Assembly: GCA_024760905.1 (NCBI GenBank)
Contig: CM045733.1
Coordinates: 65,819,501-65,883,500, forward strand
DNA length: 64,000 nucleotides
Direction of reading: 5' to 3'
Source of the DNA: Plotosus lineatus
Lineage: Eukaryota; Chordata; Actinopteri; Siluriformes; Plotosidae
Both the position numbers and the translations under genes were made by a program. Of this stretch, positions 33,597-45,959 are shown piece by piece. Position 1 is the first letter of the stretch; each line of letters starts with the position of its first letter. Under the pieces are notes generated by a model, which had not been told where the DNA came from, ran no database searches, and saw nothing but the letters and a program-made list of their open reading frames with translations.

Positions 33597-33935
33597 GGGC
33601 AGTGGTGGCCTGGTGGTAAAGGTGCTGGCTCACTGATCCCAAAGTTGATCCTCCAGTGCAGCCAGCACCGTTCCCCACTGATCCCCCAGTGCAGCTAACT
33701 GGTTATCAAAGGCCGGCCACGTCTCCTTTCACTGTCTATGGTGTGAGAATTGTAAAATAACCATTTCCGACTCTTGTAGAGAGTAGCTGCATAACCATCA
33801 GCATGTTTCTGCCCTGCGATGGCCTGGCGAGCTGTCCAGGGTGTACTCTGCCCTCGCCCAGAGTCGGCTAAGATGGGCACCAGCCTTCCCACGACCCTAA
33901 TTATTAGGATTAAGTGATTGGAAAATGAACGAATA
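33597..33935 (+). repeat. SINE-C copy, rearranged head
   Basis: gggcagtggtggcctggtgg head with its B-box region replaced by a partial duplication of body sequence (gtgcagccagcaccgttccc). The normal body and L2-like tail follow. Confidence 0.8.
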
Positions 33936-34478
33936 ATAATATTTTTAGACATAATACTGGGTTCTGTGGCTTCATACGAACTACTATGACATCACAGTCC
34001 AAGCTGTAATGCTGTAAACAGCAGCTTCAGAGAAACAGAATGTTCCAGATGTTCCTCAATTTAAAGATGTAATAGCTCATGTTGTCACGTATTGCAAACA
34101 AACAAGCTAAAATCATAAGATTCAGCTTTGCCAATTGATGACTGAATAACTAAACAGTCCCCTATTGGATTTTGACAGGTGTAGGAAATTTTGAGAGGCC
34201 AAATATTTGACTGGCTTTATAACTTGGTTCTGTAGGGAATTATAGACTGAGCAGTATGTACACATACTTAAGCATAAGGTAAACAAAATTATTTGCACCA
34301 AGACCAAGAGGTATGTTGCACTTATAAAGTTAAAATTAAATGTGTTTTGGTTGCTGTGTTTACATGCGGCTGGGTCACATGACTGCTTGAGGTTTGAAAG
34401 AAACGTTACTATCCAGGTTGGCGGTTGACAATTTATTCGATAAAAGGATATATGCTCCTACAAGTTGTGTTTAAAAGT
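33936..34478. other. No gene or recognised repeat
   Basis: Normal-complexity AT-rich sequence. Confidence 0.5.
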
Positions 34479-34622
<144 letters not shown>

Positions 34623-34773
34623 TCATTAAATATCTTTAGAATTATAAAGTGGCTCAAGTGAACAGAGTGCAGAGACTTGTTTTGGAATGGAGCTATAAAA
34701 TTCCCAGCTGTCACTGACAACTAAACTGACTTTATACAGGAACTCATGTGCAGACAGAATAACAGACAGACGG

Positions 34774-34775
<2 letters not shown>

Positions 34776-34831
<56 letters not shown>
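34776..34831. repeat. (CA)n microsatellite
   Basis: About 28 CA units. Confidence 0.97.
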
Positions 34832-34833
<2 letters not shown>

Positions 34834-35690
34834 GTAAATAAATGAATAGATACACATACTTGCATTTTGTGTTTACAGTCTCCAATAAAATTATTAGATA
34901 CATAAATCTCAGGCTCTGAACTCTGTTCAGACAAATCCTCTGTAGGTAGGTTGAAGAAAATACAATGAAAACAAACTCTGGCTCTCTATAACGCATGACA
35001 TCTCACCTTCTTATCCCAGTACTTCCCATTTAAAACAATGAAAACTTCCAAACTTGTCACCAAACAGCTGTTTCTACTGGACACTGCTCATACTTGAATG
35101 TCCTCAGGAACAAATATCTCAACAACATATTTGAGTCATTACATATATCTATTTGTGTGGTGTTGTGCTCAGAACTCATTTTCCCAGTGGCTTGTGTGTG
35201 GGGGGTGGGGTGGGGTGGGGTGGGGTGTTTATTGGTTCACTGCCTCGTAACAATATGTTATAACTTGTTATGGTTTTGTAGGCTCATGGCACTGATGCTA
35301 AGCAGATGGATGAGGGAAGGAAATGAATGTGGTAAGGGCTAAGTGGTGCTGTTGAGCCTCCTGCAGAAGTTTATTGCTGCTCGAAGGGACATCATGTATC
35401 ACACAGGCCAATACGAACAGTGAATCTGTAGGCTATACATGTGTATGGAAGACGATCGTCCAGTTAACGCTGCTTTAGAGGACATAATAATAATAATAAT
35501 AATAATAATAAAGAGTCATAAGAAGACAATTATCATGATTTCTCTACCCTTTCAATTATAGCGGCTTTAGCAATGAGGGATTTCTATGAGATGACATATG
35601 TAGAAAAGGGCAGATAACATTGTCCACTGAGTGTCCTATGTCTCCTTAGGACATGAGAAACAGTTAAAAAAATATTCTGAGGTTGGCTTC
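34832..35690. other. Unassigned, with short simple repeats
   Basis: Holds a GGGGT repeat (35,200-35,226) and (AAT)n near 35,487-35,511. No coding evidence. Confidence 0.5.
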
Positions 35691-35694
35691 AGAG

Positions 35695-35970
35695 CTTGGG
35701 CAAAGGGGTCTTGGAGAGGCTGGTGCCATCTCAGCCGACTCTTGGCGAGGGCGAAGACACCCTGGACAACTCACCAGGCCATCGTGATGGATATGTAGCT
35801 GCTCTTCATGAAAGTTAGCAATGTTTCTTTTACATTACACCATACACTGTGAGAGACATGGCTGGCCTCTGATAATCCCATTAGCTGCAGTGGGGTGGGG
35901 TGGGGTGGGGCGACAGTGGCAATACATTGAGAGTGGGGCTTGAAACCCCAACCTTGAGATCAGTGTTCCA
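35695..35970 (-). repeat. Decayed SINE-C copy
   Basis: ggagaggctggtgccatctc, then cactgtgagagacatggctg. The G-run site is expanded to four GGGGT units (35,890-35,912), and the head has lost its start. Confidence 0.72.
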
Positions 35971-36570
35971 TGTGCATATGTGCAATATCAAAATTCATAA
36001 AAATATTTCGTGTAAAATTGCATTATAAAGAGACAATGGCATGTCCGAATTTTCAAGAAACAGTCCACATTTTTAAAAGCTCTTTTGGGTCCAAACACAG
36101 AGTAAACACTTATGGTTTAAAACAAACATTGATTAGTGATCAGCAATAACAGCCATGTGAACATTTGGGAATGTGAAAATTGCAATGGATCAGCTTGTGC
36201 AGGACATTCTGTCTCAACTGGACACATGCCTCCAGACTTACAGAGAAGACTTGGCCTCAAAACTGCTGTGTATATTGCCACATCAAGCTGAAGACTATTT
36301 CTTGATAAACAGAACCTGAAAAGTGAAGCAATTATAATATCAAATGTCAGTCAGACCAACTTCAATTACAGAAATGGAGTACATAAGAACCTGTATGTCG
36401 GGCAGGGTTGGCTAACTGGTTATGGTTCTGTGTGACTTATCAGTAGATTGAGCTCTTGAATCATTAAACTGTCAGTGTAATGCACTTGAGTAAGGGTTTA
36501 TGTTCTGACCGCAACTTCATAACAAGCTGGGATGTGCAAAGAAAATTTCTCTGTGCTGTATTTTTTCGCT
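35971..36570. other. No gene or recognised repeat
   Basis: Unassigned flank 5' of the LINE relic. Confidence 0.45.
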
Positions 36571-36574
36571 CACT

Positions 36575-38060
36575 TTGGTCAACTCAATGGAGAGGCACGA
36601 ACTCGCTCTTCCAGAGAGGGGTGACGACCCCATCTATCTCCAACAGCACCAGATCATAGCCGCCATGTGCAGAGTAAACACGAGGAAAGCTACTGATCCA
36701 GACAGAGTAACAGGAAGGGTACTCAAGGCATGTGCAGATCAACTAGGCTATAGTTATTACCGCCCAGTTGCTCAAACTCTCATTATCGCCAAATGTTTCA
36801 AGAGACTTGTCTCGTCTTACAATAAGGCTGCCGATCCACATTACTTGGCATACATAGCAAACAGGTCAACAGAGGATGCCATCAATACAGCCGTCCACAC
36901 AGCCCTCACACACCTGGACAGCAGCAACTTCTATGTGAGGATGCTGTTGGTAGACTTCACCTCTGCTTTTAACACAATACAACCACATCAACTGGCCCAG
37001 AACTTGGACAATCTGGGCCTAGGGAGCTCTCTGGGCAGCTGGATACTTTACTTTCTTAGAAACAGACCTCAGTAACTCAGGATAGGGGAACATATTTTGT
37101 CCACTATTATTCTGAACACCGGCACACCACAGGGGTGTGTTATTAGCCCCCTCCTCTTCTCCATTTTCACACATGACTGTTCCCCCACTCACACTAGCAA
37201 CACCATCATCAAATTTACTGATGACACCACAGTCATAGGTTTGATTGCAGATAACAACAAGTCAGCCTGCAGAAAAGAAGTCTGGCATCTGTAGCATCTG
37301 TCCAACAACAACAATCTGAAACTAAAAACATCTAAAACCAAAGAAATGACTTCAGGAGATTGAAGAAAACTGCTCTCTACATTGATGGAAAGGAGGAAGA
37401 GAGGGTTGATTGCTTCAAGTTTCTTCTGACAACCTTGACCAAAAACATCTTCCACCAGGTGGAGAAATCACAACAAAGCGTGTACTTCCTTAGAAAGGTC
37501 CGTGAGCCTGCCTTCCCCAATCCCTACTAATGAACTTTTACCACTCCGTCATCAAGAACCTCCTGATCGACTGCTGTATAGTGTGTTTCAGTAGCTGTAC
37601 AGAAGAGGACAGGGAAATCTGCAGAGGGTGATTAGATCCACATGACATTCCCTCAGTGATATTTACACTGACAGACTTCAGATGAGAGCCAGGGGAATGA
37701 TCAGGGACCCCACACACTCTGGTCACCCCTTTTCTCCCCTCTACTTTCTGGAAAAAGGTATGGGACACTAAAAACCAAACCCAATAGACTCAAGAACAGC
37801 TTTTACCAACAAATTGTTCAACATGTAACCCCACCCCCAGCAGCAGCACCACCACCACCACCACCACCACTACACACCACCACCACACACCACCACCACC
37901 ACCACCACCACACACATTGACTGAATAAACATCATTGAGACCATCTTCCTGGACAGTGCAATATTACTCTTCTAAGTGCAATACTCCCATTTAAAGCAAG
38001 TCTCAAACATCACAACATGTGGCACCGTGCACCTTATAATTAAACTCTCTTCCTCTTACC
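36575..38060 (+). pseudogene. Non-LTR retrotransposon reverse transcriptase relic (CR1/L2/Rex1 group)
   Basis: The frame 36,575-37,075 shows CRVNTRKATDPDRVTGRVLK, a deletion, then NRSTEDAINTAVHTALTHLD and VRMLLVDFTSAFNTIQP (motif A), ending at a stop in the NRPQ motif. The next frame (37,097 on) has LNTGTPQGCVISPLLFSIFT (motif B) and IIKFTDDTTVIGL (motif C, catalytic DD kept, near 37,203-37,240). The downstream third is frameshifted. The 5' endonuclease is missing. Clade is by motif resemblance; the 3' limit is approximate. Confidence 0.82.
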
Positions 38061-38205
38061 CGGTATATATCATGCTCCATTGACTATCATACTGTGTATG
38101 TGTGGATATATGAATGTATGTATAAGTCTGTAAATGTGTGAATATGTCAATAGCTCGATCAGTGTATATTGTATATACAGTATGTATGTGTATGTGTCTA
38201 TATTT

Positions 38206-38330
38206 GTACATATACACTACTTTCCATAATTATTGGCACCTCTAGTTATGTGTTAAAAGCCTGACAATTCATTCAATTTTGATTGCAGAAGTATGCTCTC
38301 ATACTGAACATGTTCCAAGATGCTAGAAAA
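38206..38330. repeat. Tc1-like terminal inverted repeat fragment
   Basis: tactttccataattattggc and cattttgattgcagaag-like sequence match the ends of the Tc1 pseudogene at 46,156-47,900. No transposase nearby. Confidence 0.6.
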
Positions 38331-39149
38331 CTACCTTTTTTTTTAAACATAATATGTTATTGCATAATTTCATTTATATATCAAATTGTATATTAAATGT
38401 GAAACAACAGGGCAAACACACAAATTCTTAATATAGATTTATATATTTTTGTGTAAAGGAATGTGTAGAAACATTATGCAGTAATGAAACATGTCAAAGA
38501 AATGTAAAAACAAAGCAAACACAAGAAATAAATAAAGAAAGAAAGAAAGAAAGAAAAAACTCATTAATGTAACTAGGTACAAGGTACGTAGGCCTATGGT
38601 ACGAGTTACCGTCGTCTTTTGAACAGAGGTTTGGCGTGGATGACTCTTCTTCAGGATGCATGTCTCGTTTGTTTCACGTTCGGCTGCTGAATTTTGTTCG
38701 ACTTCTCGGACAAAAAAAAAAAAAAAAATCGGAATTTTTTTTGGTTGAATACCGATTTGATTTGTTTGATGTCCAAAGCTTTCGAAAACTGAGGTTTGCT
38801 TGTATTGCATAACATCCGGCAATTAAATAACAAGATTGGATTAAAGTGTGATTAAAACAACATTGTTTACATAGCATAACCCATAATGCAGCTGTATTTC
38901 TAGACAAAAGGATATTTTTCGGATAATTTTAATACTCACACTCACTTATCAGTCTCCTGGGAGACCACTTTCATTTAACACTTCTTATTTTTTTTCTTTT
39001 ATCAAGAGCTTGTTATCATCTGATTTACTCAATATCCTATTATTTTTCTCTCTTCTGAGACATCAGCTGAGGACTCCTGATTAATCATGATTACAAGCAC
39101 CCAGTTGTATTGAAATGCTTTCTACGTTAAATCATTTTAAATACAGCAT

Positions 39150-39183
<34 letters not shown>

Positions 39184-39830
39184 AGTGAAGTTCATCAAGG
39201 TTACTTGTCACTCCCGGGCTTCATGTTACACATGGACGATTGGCAGTTGGCGGTACACGTCCCTTGCTCCTGATGAAATCAGCAGTGAGTGTATACACGC
39301 TCTGAGGCGTTGGTGTTGAGTGTACTGTCCTCAATCCATCAATCCGTGTCAAACTTTGCAAGGCACAGAGAAGAAAGACAGTGTACTAGACTGCAGAGGG
39401 GCGTGTGCTGAGTGCTCTCAGGCTTTGATCACCGCACTGGGCATCATTTTTAAAGATAAGCATTCAGTGCTTGATCTGTTTGTGGAGGAACACTGGAGTG
39501 TATCTACATATTACATTGTCTTTGAAACCTGTTGATCTGTCAAAAGGAAAAACAACAATAAATCAACAGCAACAATAATGGAGAAGATCGTAGCCTTTCA
39601 ACAATGAGTTGGATTAAAAAATTCTCCCAGTGATTGTGTTTCTGAGATTGGTTTAGTTCTGTTTATATTTTCGGAGGATTTATGGAACTGTAAAGCCGTT
39701 GTTCTGTCGGCAGTTGTTCAGAATTGAGGAGTTCAAAACATGTTAAATGTAAAAGTAAATGATTGGCCATTTAGAGTGGATTGTATAGCGTCAGTCATTT
39801 AACGGAAATGGTTTTTAAAGATAAAAACTC
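38331..39830. other. Unassigned; homopolymers only
   Basis: (AAAG)n near 38,535, poly-A near 38,711 and a 32-nt poly-T at about 39,151-39,182. Otherwise ordinary sequence with no recognised gene. Confidence 0.45.
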
Positions 39831-39837
39831 CGGCGCT

Positions 39838-40105
39838 TTCCCCAGTGGAGCTAACTCGGTTATCAAAGGCCGGCCATGTCTCTCACTGGCTGTGATGAGA
39901 AGCTGTAAAAAAACAAAAATAAACAAAAACACATTGTTGACTTTCGTCAAGAGGCGCTACAGAGCTGTCTGCATGTTTCTGCCATGTGATGGCCTGCTGA
40001 ACTGTCCAGGGTGTACTCTACCCTTGCCCAGAGTTGGTTGAGATGGGCGACAGCCTCCCAATAACCCTAGTTAGAATTAAGTGGTTTAGAAAATGAATGA
40101 GTGAA
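39838..40105 (+). repeat. SINE-C copy, headless
   Basis: Starts in the body (cagtggagctaactcggtta) and ends in the L2-like tail (cctagttagaattaagtggt, gaatgagtgaat). Confidence 0.75.
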
Positions 40106-40282
40106 TGAGCTTTTGGGCGTCAATGGTCACCTCATTTCTCTATTACAAACAAACAAAAACAAACAAACAAGCAAACCCGCATGCTGTGCATATAGATTTA
40201 CAAAATGTTCTTCTAAAAAACTGGAATGAAATTTTTTATTTTTTATCTGGCCTTACTGTATTAAAATCACTGCATTATTTTT

Positions 40283-40670
40283 TTTTTAATGTTTAATTGT
40301 TATCATAAGCATTTATAGCACACATTTATAGTGTTGAATATGTATTTATTGATATTATATATACATATACATGTACGTATATGTCAGTCAGGGGGGGGTT
40401 GTGGGGGTTAATTGGGAGTGAGATCCCCCACGACCACCGAATTCCGTGAAGTAGGATCAACCCCCCCTGACTGACGTATACGTACATGTATATGTGTATA
40501 TAATATCAGTAAATGCATATTCAGCACTATAAATGCTTATAATAACAATTAAACATTCAAAAATAATGCATAAGATGTAAATAAAATATAAATACACACA
40601 CATACAGATGCGTGTGTACACATAGATGTGCACCTCACATAAAAATGTAAGTAGTTTTCATGGAGGGGGG
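40283..40670. repeat. Two MITE-A fragments in inverted orientation
   Basis: The left arm (about 40,288-40,391) is MITE-A in + orientation, from tgtttaattgttatcataag to atgtcagtcagg. The right arm (about 40,464-40,562) is its reverse complement. A spacer of about 75 bp retains ccccacgaccaccgaattcc. Arms of about 100 bp could form a large hairpin. Confidence 0.8.
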
Positions 40671-40715
40671 GCATGGGGGGGGAATCCACAGATTTCATAC
40701 ATTGAACTTTACAAC

Positions 40716-40721
40716 TTTAAT
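40716..40721 (-). terminator. Candidate minus-strand polyadenylation signal ATTAAA
   Basis: tttaat on the + strand reads ATTAAA on the minus strand, about 125 nt downstream of the stop of the candidate exon. Confidence 0.4.
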
Positions 40722-40846
40722 AAAAGAATGAAAGAATGACATGATTGAACAACAACTGAAACAAACAAACAAACAAACAACCGACCAATAACCAACTACG
40801 AACTGAGAAATCAGGCACTTTCTTTTTAGTAGTCAATGATTTTCAC

Positions 40847-40985
40847 TTATTTGTAGTTGCTGGTTTCTGAGCCAGTAATCTTACACCAGGGATCAGTGTA
40901 GCTTTCGGCCCAAGCTGTACTCATGCCTTTCATTAATCTGTATCTTCTGAAAGAGCTCAAAGTGCTCAGCTCTCGGAACGAGTCA
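40847..40985 (-). CDS. Candidate terminal coding exon of an unidentified gene
   Basis: Read on the minus strand: branch-point-like CTAAT near 41,008-41,013, a pyrimidine tract, acceptor tttctttcag|tgactc at 40,985/40,986, then one split-codon base and 45 codons ending in TAA at 40,847. A short 3'UTR with ATTAAA follows. The peptide contains DSFRELSTLSSFRRYRLMKG, STAWAESYTDPWCKITG and SETSNYK. It is tryptophan- and tyrosine-rich, mixed in composition and not repeat-like. I do not recognise the family. Upstream exons would lie at higher coordinates; none is evident within the window. It may instead be a chance frame or a pseudo-exon. Confidence 0.4.
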
Positions 40986-41009
40986 CTGAAAGAAAAAAAG
41001 GATGAAATA

Positions 41010-41668
41010 TTAGAAGCAAAGGTGGCTATTATCTGTAGCACATCTTACTATAAGTTCAATATTCTATGTACGCAGAAGGAAAACATTAGAATTAATGTAT
41101 TGTTTATTTATTTATTTTTTTGAACCCGTACTTTGCCTCATGGTTTGTCTGTACAAACCACAATAGTTGTGCTTTACCACGACTTCCTTAATAATTAATA
41201 AATGACCTCATTCATTGTATTTTATCTCTCCTTGAGGTTTTGTTAAAATATTCAGGTATTAATACTAAACCAGTCAGCGAAACATCAACTTAGTTCGAAT
41301 AGTTGTTTGTTTTGAAGACAAAGCAAAGATTCTTGCACAATGGCATAACTCTATGCCATAAAATGTCATGAGGGTCAAAGGTTAGGAGAAGCTTTGATAT
41401 GCGACCTTTTGTTACCTCCTTATTGATATAAAAATGCAGCCTCACCTCTGTTTTTTATTTTTAATTTGTGAAAAAAATGTCTTTCATTGATCAATTCATG
41501 CCTTGTGTAGTAATACAGAAAAAAAAAAATTCAATTTCTAATCAGTAATTAAATTTTATCGATGCGTGAGAAGATGCCATGACATGAAATAGAATGGAGT
41601 TTACATTCTTACACTGAGCATGAAGTCTCCCACTTTTCTACTTATATACATTCATATGTTGACATTTG
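41010..41668. other. No further exon or repeat recognised
   Basis: AT-rich. It would be intron if the neighbouring exon is real. Confidence 0.4.
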
Positions 41669-41669
41669 T

Positions 41670-41960
41670 ATTCATCATCATTTTCTGAATCACTTAATCC
41701 TAATTCGGGTCGCAGGGAGACTCGTGCCCATCTCAGTCGACTCTGGGCGAAGGCGGGGTACACCCTGGACAGCTCGTCAGGCTATTGCAGGGCACAATAC
41801 TCACACGACCGACCGTTCACATTATTCTAGGTGTGAGAGTTTCCTCAGGAAATCCATGCAAGCATGAGGAGAACACGTAAACTCCACACAGAAACGCCCA
41901 GGCTGGGAATCGAACCCGTGAGACAGATGTGCTAATCATAATGCCACTATGCTGCTGACT
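41670..41960 (-). repeat. SINE-D copy
   Basis: Tail cattttctgaatcacttaat, body caggaaatccatgcaagcat and aactccacacagaaacgccc, head gggaatcgaacccgtgagac. Confidence 0.75.
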
Positions 41961-42594
41961 TATGTATTAATTAATTAATTAATTAATTAATTAATCTATT
42001 TTTTTTATTATTAGAAAAATTTCATGTGGTTGATATGAGGTCTTCAGCATATGTCTGTGCAGAGTAATTTTACAGTGAAAATGTAAAAATATTCTCTTAT
42101 GGTACATTGTGAATTCACACCTCTACAACACAGGTACAGTTTATTCGTGGTTTACACTAATTAATAAATTACGAAGGTAATAAACACCTCATTTTGTCAT
42201 TTACAGAAGATAAAATCCCTGGGACCCGTTCAGACTGTACAGCCTATAAGGACATGTGTCATTATTTTTCTTTCCATTCAGAAGCATGATGGCTATTTTC
42301 ATAAGGGAAGGTTATTTTCATGCCATGGTGTTCCATTAAAACACAACATAACACTGGCTGTGTGGAAGTGGTGTAATTCACGTACATCCTGCCTGAACCT
42401 TTCCCCCCCACCTAATCTTCTCCCTTCATATCCGTTTTTTTTCTTTCTTCCAGTGATTCAATGACCGTAATAAGTGACCCGGTTTGTACTCTAAACCCCG
42501 CCATCCCTTTGCTATGACATCCCTTTGCTATATCTACTCGCAACTCATCCCCAATGACAAAGCGTCTCACCCCGTCTCTGGACGACGGCAAGTG
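41961..42594. other. Unassigned; pyrimidine-rich acceptor-like sites
   Basis: A short (TTAA)n run near 41,967. Three acceptor-like sites on the + strand (about 42,207, 42,281 and 42,455), with an open but unrecognisable frame between them. No donor or codon signature supports exons. Confidence 0.4.
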
Positions 42595-42785
42595 GGCAGT
42601 GGTGGCCTGGTGGTCAGGTGCTGGATCACTAATCCCAAGATTGGGGGTTCAAGACCCACTTTCAACGGGTTGTCACCGTCCCGTCCCCCCCAGTGTAGCT
42701 AACTGGGTTACCAAAGACCGGCCATGTCTCTCACTGTCTATGGTGCGATCCTAATTAGGATTAAGCGGTTCAATAAATGAACGAA
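42595..42785 (+). repeat. SINE-C copy with internal deletion
   Basis: Head (tggcctggtggtcaggtgct; B-box-like gggttcaagaccc) and body to cactgtctatggtgcg, then a jump directly to cctaattaggattaagcggt in the tail. Confidence 0.8.
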
Positions 42786-42849
42786 TGATAAGTACTGCAT
42801 GGCTGATAGTGACCAACGACTAATTTGACTACTACCAAGTATGACCATT

Positions 42850-43098
42850 TGACTCAAAATAAAAAGGTGCTCTCTGAGGTATGTAAATTTCCTGGAACTG
42901 CTTTTTCCTGATCAGTGTTGAGCTGGGCCTGTAGCCTTTTCTAGGAACAAAGATGGGTGAGGTGGAATACACCCTGGACCAGACATCAGCCGTTTGCATA
43001 GCAGACACTTTGCGTAGCGAGTACCTTGTATTCATTCATTCATTTATTCATTAATTAAAGATTAATCCTACTGGACTGCTCGTCAGTCCTTCACAGAG

Positions 43099-43194
<96 letters not shown>

Positions 43195-43330
43195 CCTTTC
43201 ATGCATTCATACATACCGCAATGCAATTGAGAATGTCTTATTAGTTCTAATGTGCAGGTCTTTGACCTGTAGGAGGAACTTGGAGTATCTGGAGGACACC
43301 AAAGTATGGGAAGAACCTCAAACACAGGCC
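42850..43330 (-). repeat. Degraded SINE-D/L2-like sequence split by (CA)n
   Basis: ggaatacaccctggaccaga at the left and ggaggaacttggagtatctg at the right are SINE-D blocks. Between them lie about 44 CA units (43,103-43,190). Confidence 0.6.
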
Positions 43331-44104
43331 TCCATGTTAAAATTAAATTTTTGCAATTTTTCTTGTAAAAATATTACCAGTGAGCATGTTAAAAATATTT
43401 AATTACACTTACATTCTGATTACACCTGCAAAGACTGGTGGGATGTGACTGGGTTTTGAGAACTTTGACGATTTAATCACAATTCTGTTACTCATTGGTA
43501 AACAAGTGTTAACGTTCAGCATTATTTTTGGAACATTTTTTTTAGCAATGGAATTCCCTTGAAGTCAGATGGATCGATGTGCCAAGTTTTATTGTATTTC
43601 CTGAATAATTCATAGGAGATCATTAATGTGTGCTTTAGTTAATGTGCACTTTTCTTGTAGTTCCTGGAAAAACGGCAAGTAATTTCAGTATCGAAGGAAA
43701 AAAAAAAAAATCTGTAACTGAATCACATATACAGAGCATTTACAAAGCAGAGAGAACCGTCACATCAACATTTGTATCAAGAGGACGTTTAAAAGGATAC
43801 TCGCACTTTTGATAAGCAACAGATGTGTACCAGACATCAGGGGGCTGCTCTAATTTATTTTCATTATCTGCATGAGAATGCTGACCATTGATTTTCTCAT
43901 TTAAAGTTCATGAGAGAGGTGAATCTTCCAGTGTTTGTCTGTAGGTGCAAGAGAACCAGGACAATATCAATCAATACGCTTGCATGCACACATTCTACTG
44001 TTATGATAGTATAATTTGATACGGAACATGTAGACGTCATCTTCTGGTTGGATGGTTCAGATTTTGCCTTATTCTGAATCTCACTTTCCAGTTCAGGATT
44101 GTGC
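43331..44104. other. No gene or recognised repeat
   Basis: Ordinary AT-rich sequence; short frames only. Confidence 0.5.
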
Positions 44105-44290
44105 ATAGTGGTAAGTCCAGCTCACAGTAAGACGGTCTTGGGTTCAAGTCTCAGCCTCAACAATGGCTGGTTCCTGTGTGGGGTTTAACATGTTCCTCCA
44201 GTGCTTGTGTGGGTTTCTTCCAGGTATTCTGGCTTCCTCCCACAAAGACATACACATTAGTTGAAACGGTTGTTCTATCGCACTGAGTTC
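44105..44290 (+). repeat. SINE-D fragment
   Basis: tggtaagtccagctcacagt, B-box-like gggttcaagtctc, and tgtgtgggtttcttccagg. Confidence 0.6.
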
Positions 44291-44489
44291 TTGCTCAGCC
44301 ATCGTTTTCTCAAGAGTCAAGATTTCGAGATTCATTCAAGATTCTCCTTGCAGTTTCCTGCAAAGTCATTACAGCGAAAGAATGCTTCCATGCAGAACGT
44401 CTCAAAGACCACCAAACAAATTGGCTCAATGCGTCAGTGATTCTAAGTCCTATGTGTCCAAATAATAATGGGGGAAAAAAAATGTATTG

Positions 44490-44800
44490 AATGAGGCGGA
44501 ATGGTGACATAATGTTTAGCATGTCTGCTTCACAGCAGGAAAGGCCTGGGTTCAATTCCCAACTCGGAAGTTTCTGTGAGGACTTTGCAGGTTCTCCCTG
44601 TGCTTGCGTGGGTTCCCCTAAAGGGACGTTGGTTTCCACTCGCAGTCAAAAAGCATGCACAGCAGACCGATTGACTGTTCCACATCACCCCTATGCACCC
44701 TGCAATGGCCTGGCAAGCTGTAGAGGGTGTACCCCACTCTTGCCTGAAGTCAGCTAAGATGGGCTCCAGCCTCCACATGACCCTAATTAGTAATGTATTG
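44490..44800 (+). repeat. SINE-D copy
   Basis: Head ggtgacataatgtttagcat, B box gggttcaattccc, body aggttctccctgtgcttgcg, and an L2-like tail ending ccctaattag. Confidence 0.75.
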
Positions 44801-44874
44801 AATGAAGTTTCATGCGTGTGAACAATAATTTGAATATCTTTACCTTTAATTTTATTAATTTATTTTAGTGTCAC

Positions 44875-45195
44875 CTTATACTTTTGGATTACTGATCCCA
44901 GGGTGGGGGATCGAAACTCCACAATCACCAGATTATTATTGCTGTAACCCGCAGTGCAGCTAACCGGGTTAGCAAAGGGCGGCCATATCTCTCAATGTCT
45001 GTGGTGTGAGGCTGTAAAAAGAACCATCGCTGACTTTCATCAAGAGTAGCTGCATAGCTCTCGGCATGTTCCTGCCTGAAATGGCCTGGTGAGCTGTCCA
45101 GGATGTACTCTGCCCTTGCCCAGAGTCAGCTGAGATGGGCACCAGCCTCCCTGCAACCCTAATAGGGTTACATGATGCAGAAAATGAATGAGCTT
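44875..45195 (+). repeat. SINE-C copy, partial head
   Basis: From tactgatcccagggtggggg through the body (gcagctaaccgggttagcaa) to the L2-like tail (aaccctaatagggttacatg). Confidence 0.75.
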
Positions 45196-45354
45196 TTGGG
45201 CCTTGAAAGTCATCTAATTTCTCTTTTACAAAAAAAAAAACAACAAAAAAAAACATACCGCATGTAGATTTATAAATGGTTCTGATGAGCAATTGGGATG
45301 GGATTTTTAAAATATCTGGCCTTACTATATTAAAAATCAGCAGAAATTCTAAAG

Positions 45355-45959
45355 CAGTGGTTCCTAACCTGGGTTCGTTCGAACCCCAGGGGTTCGGTGA
45401 GTCAGTCTCAGGGGTTCGGCGGCGGTCAAGACACACACCCGACTCATATTCATGACGACACGCCCCGCTGGGCCATCACTGGCTGCAGGTGATCACGCTA
45501 CATTGCTTGGCCAGTCTGTGCTGCATGAAATTTGGTGCACTCAGTAGTCGACTTGTAAACTGTTTTGATGATACGTCGTGTGATTTCTTTCTTAATGTTT
45601 GAATCCATACTATGTTGAGCAAAAAAAAGAAAGTGGTCGGACGAATATGTGCAACATGGATTCACATATATAACGGAACGTGATGCTAGTCAGCGTTCTA
45701 TCTGCATGATTTGTGAAGTAGGATCAACCCCCGCTGACTGACGTATACGTACATGTATATGTGTATATAATATCAATAAATACATATTCAATATTATAAA
45801 TGCTTATAATGACGGTTAAACATTCAAAAATAATGCATAAGATGTAAATAAAACAAATACACATAAAATCATATTTTATTTTTCAATAAAGGAGGGTTCG
45901 GTGACTAAGCATATGAAACTGGTGGGGTTCCGTACCGCCAACAAGGTTAAGAACCACTG
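45355..45959 (+). mobile_element. hAT element relic with ZBED-like coding fragment and nested MITE-A piece
   Basis: Ends CAGTGGTTCCTAACCTGGGT and, inverted, CAGTGGTTCTTAACCTTGTT. 8-bp flanks ttctaaag/ctctaaag (45,347-45,354 and 45,960-45,967) differ at one base. Around 45,619-45,715 one frame reads AKKRKWSDEYVQHGFTYIT, then RSICMIC, like the N-terminus of Charlie/ZBED-type hAT transposases entering a BED zinc finger. It is cut there by a 146-bp MITE-A fragment (about 45,712-45,857) with no duplicated TA, and most of the transposase is deleted. Confidence 0.72.

Noticed and set aside
33058..33678. 206-codon minus frame rich in I/V/L, resembling a membrane protein
   Set aside because: It is a translation of the AAT/AAC trinucleotide array plus SINE-C sequence.
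37848..37912. CCACCA repeat as possible coding proline/histidine tract
   Set aside because: Lies in the degenerate 3' part of a LINE relic and is plain trinucleotide repeat.
42207..42500. Acceptor-like sites with an open frame (KIKSLGPVQTVQPIRTC onward) on the + strand
   Set aside because: No matching donor and no recognisable protein; the frame runs through T-rich intron-like sequence and stops soon after.
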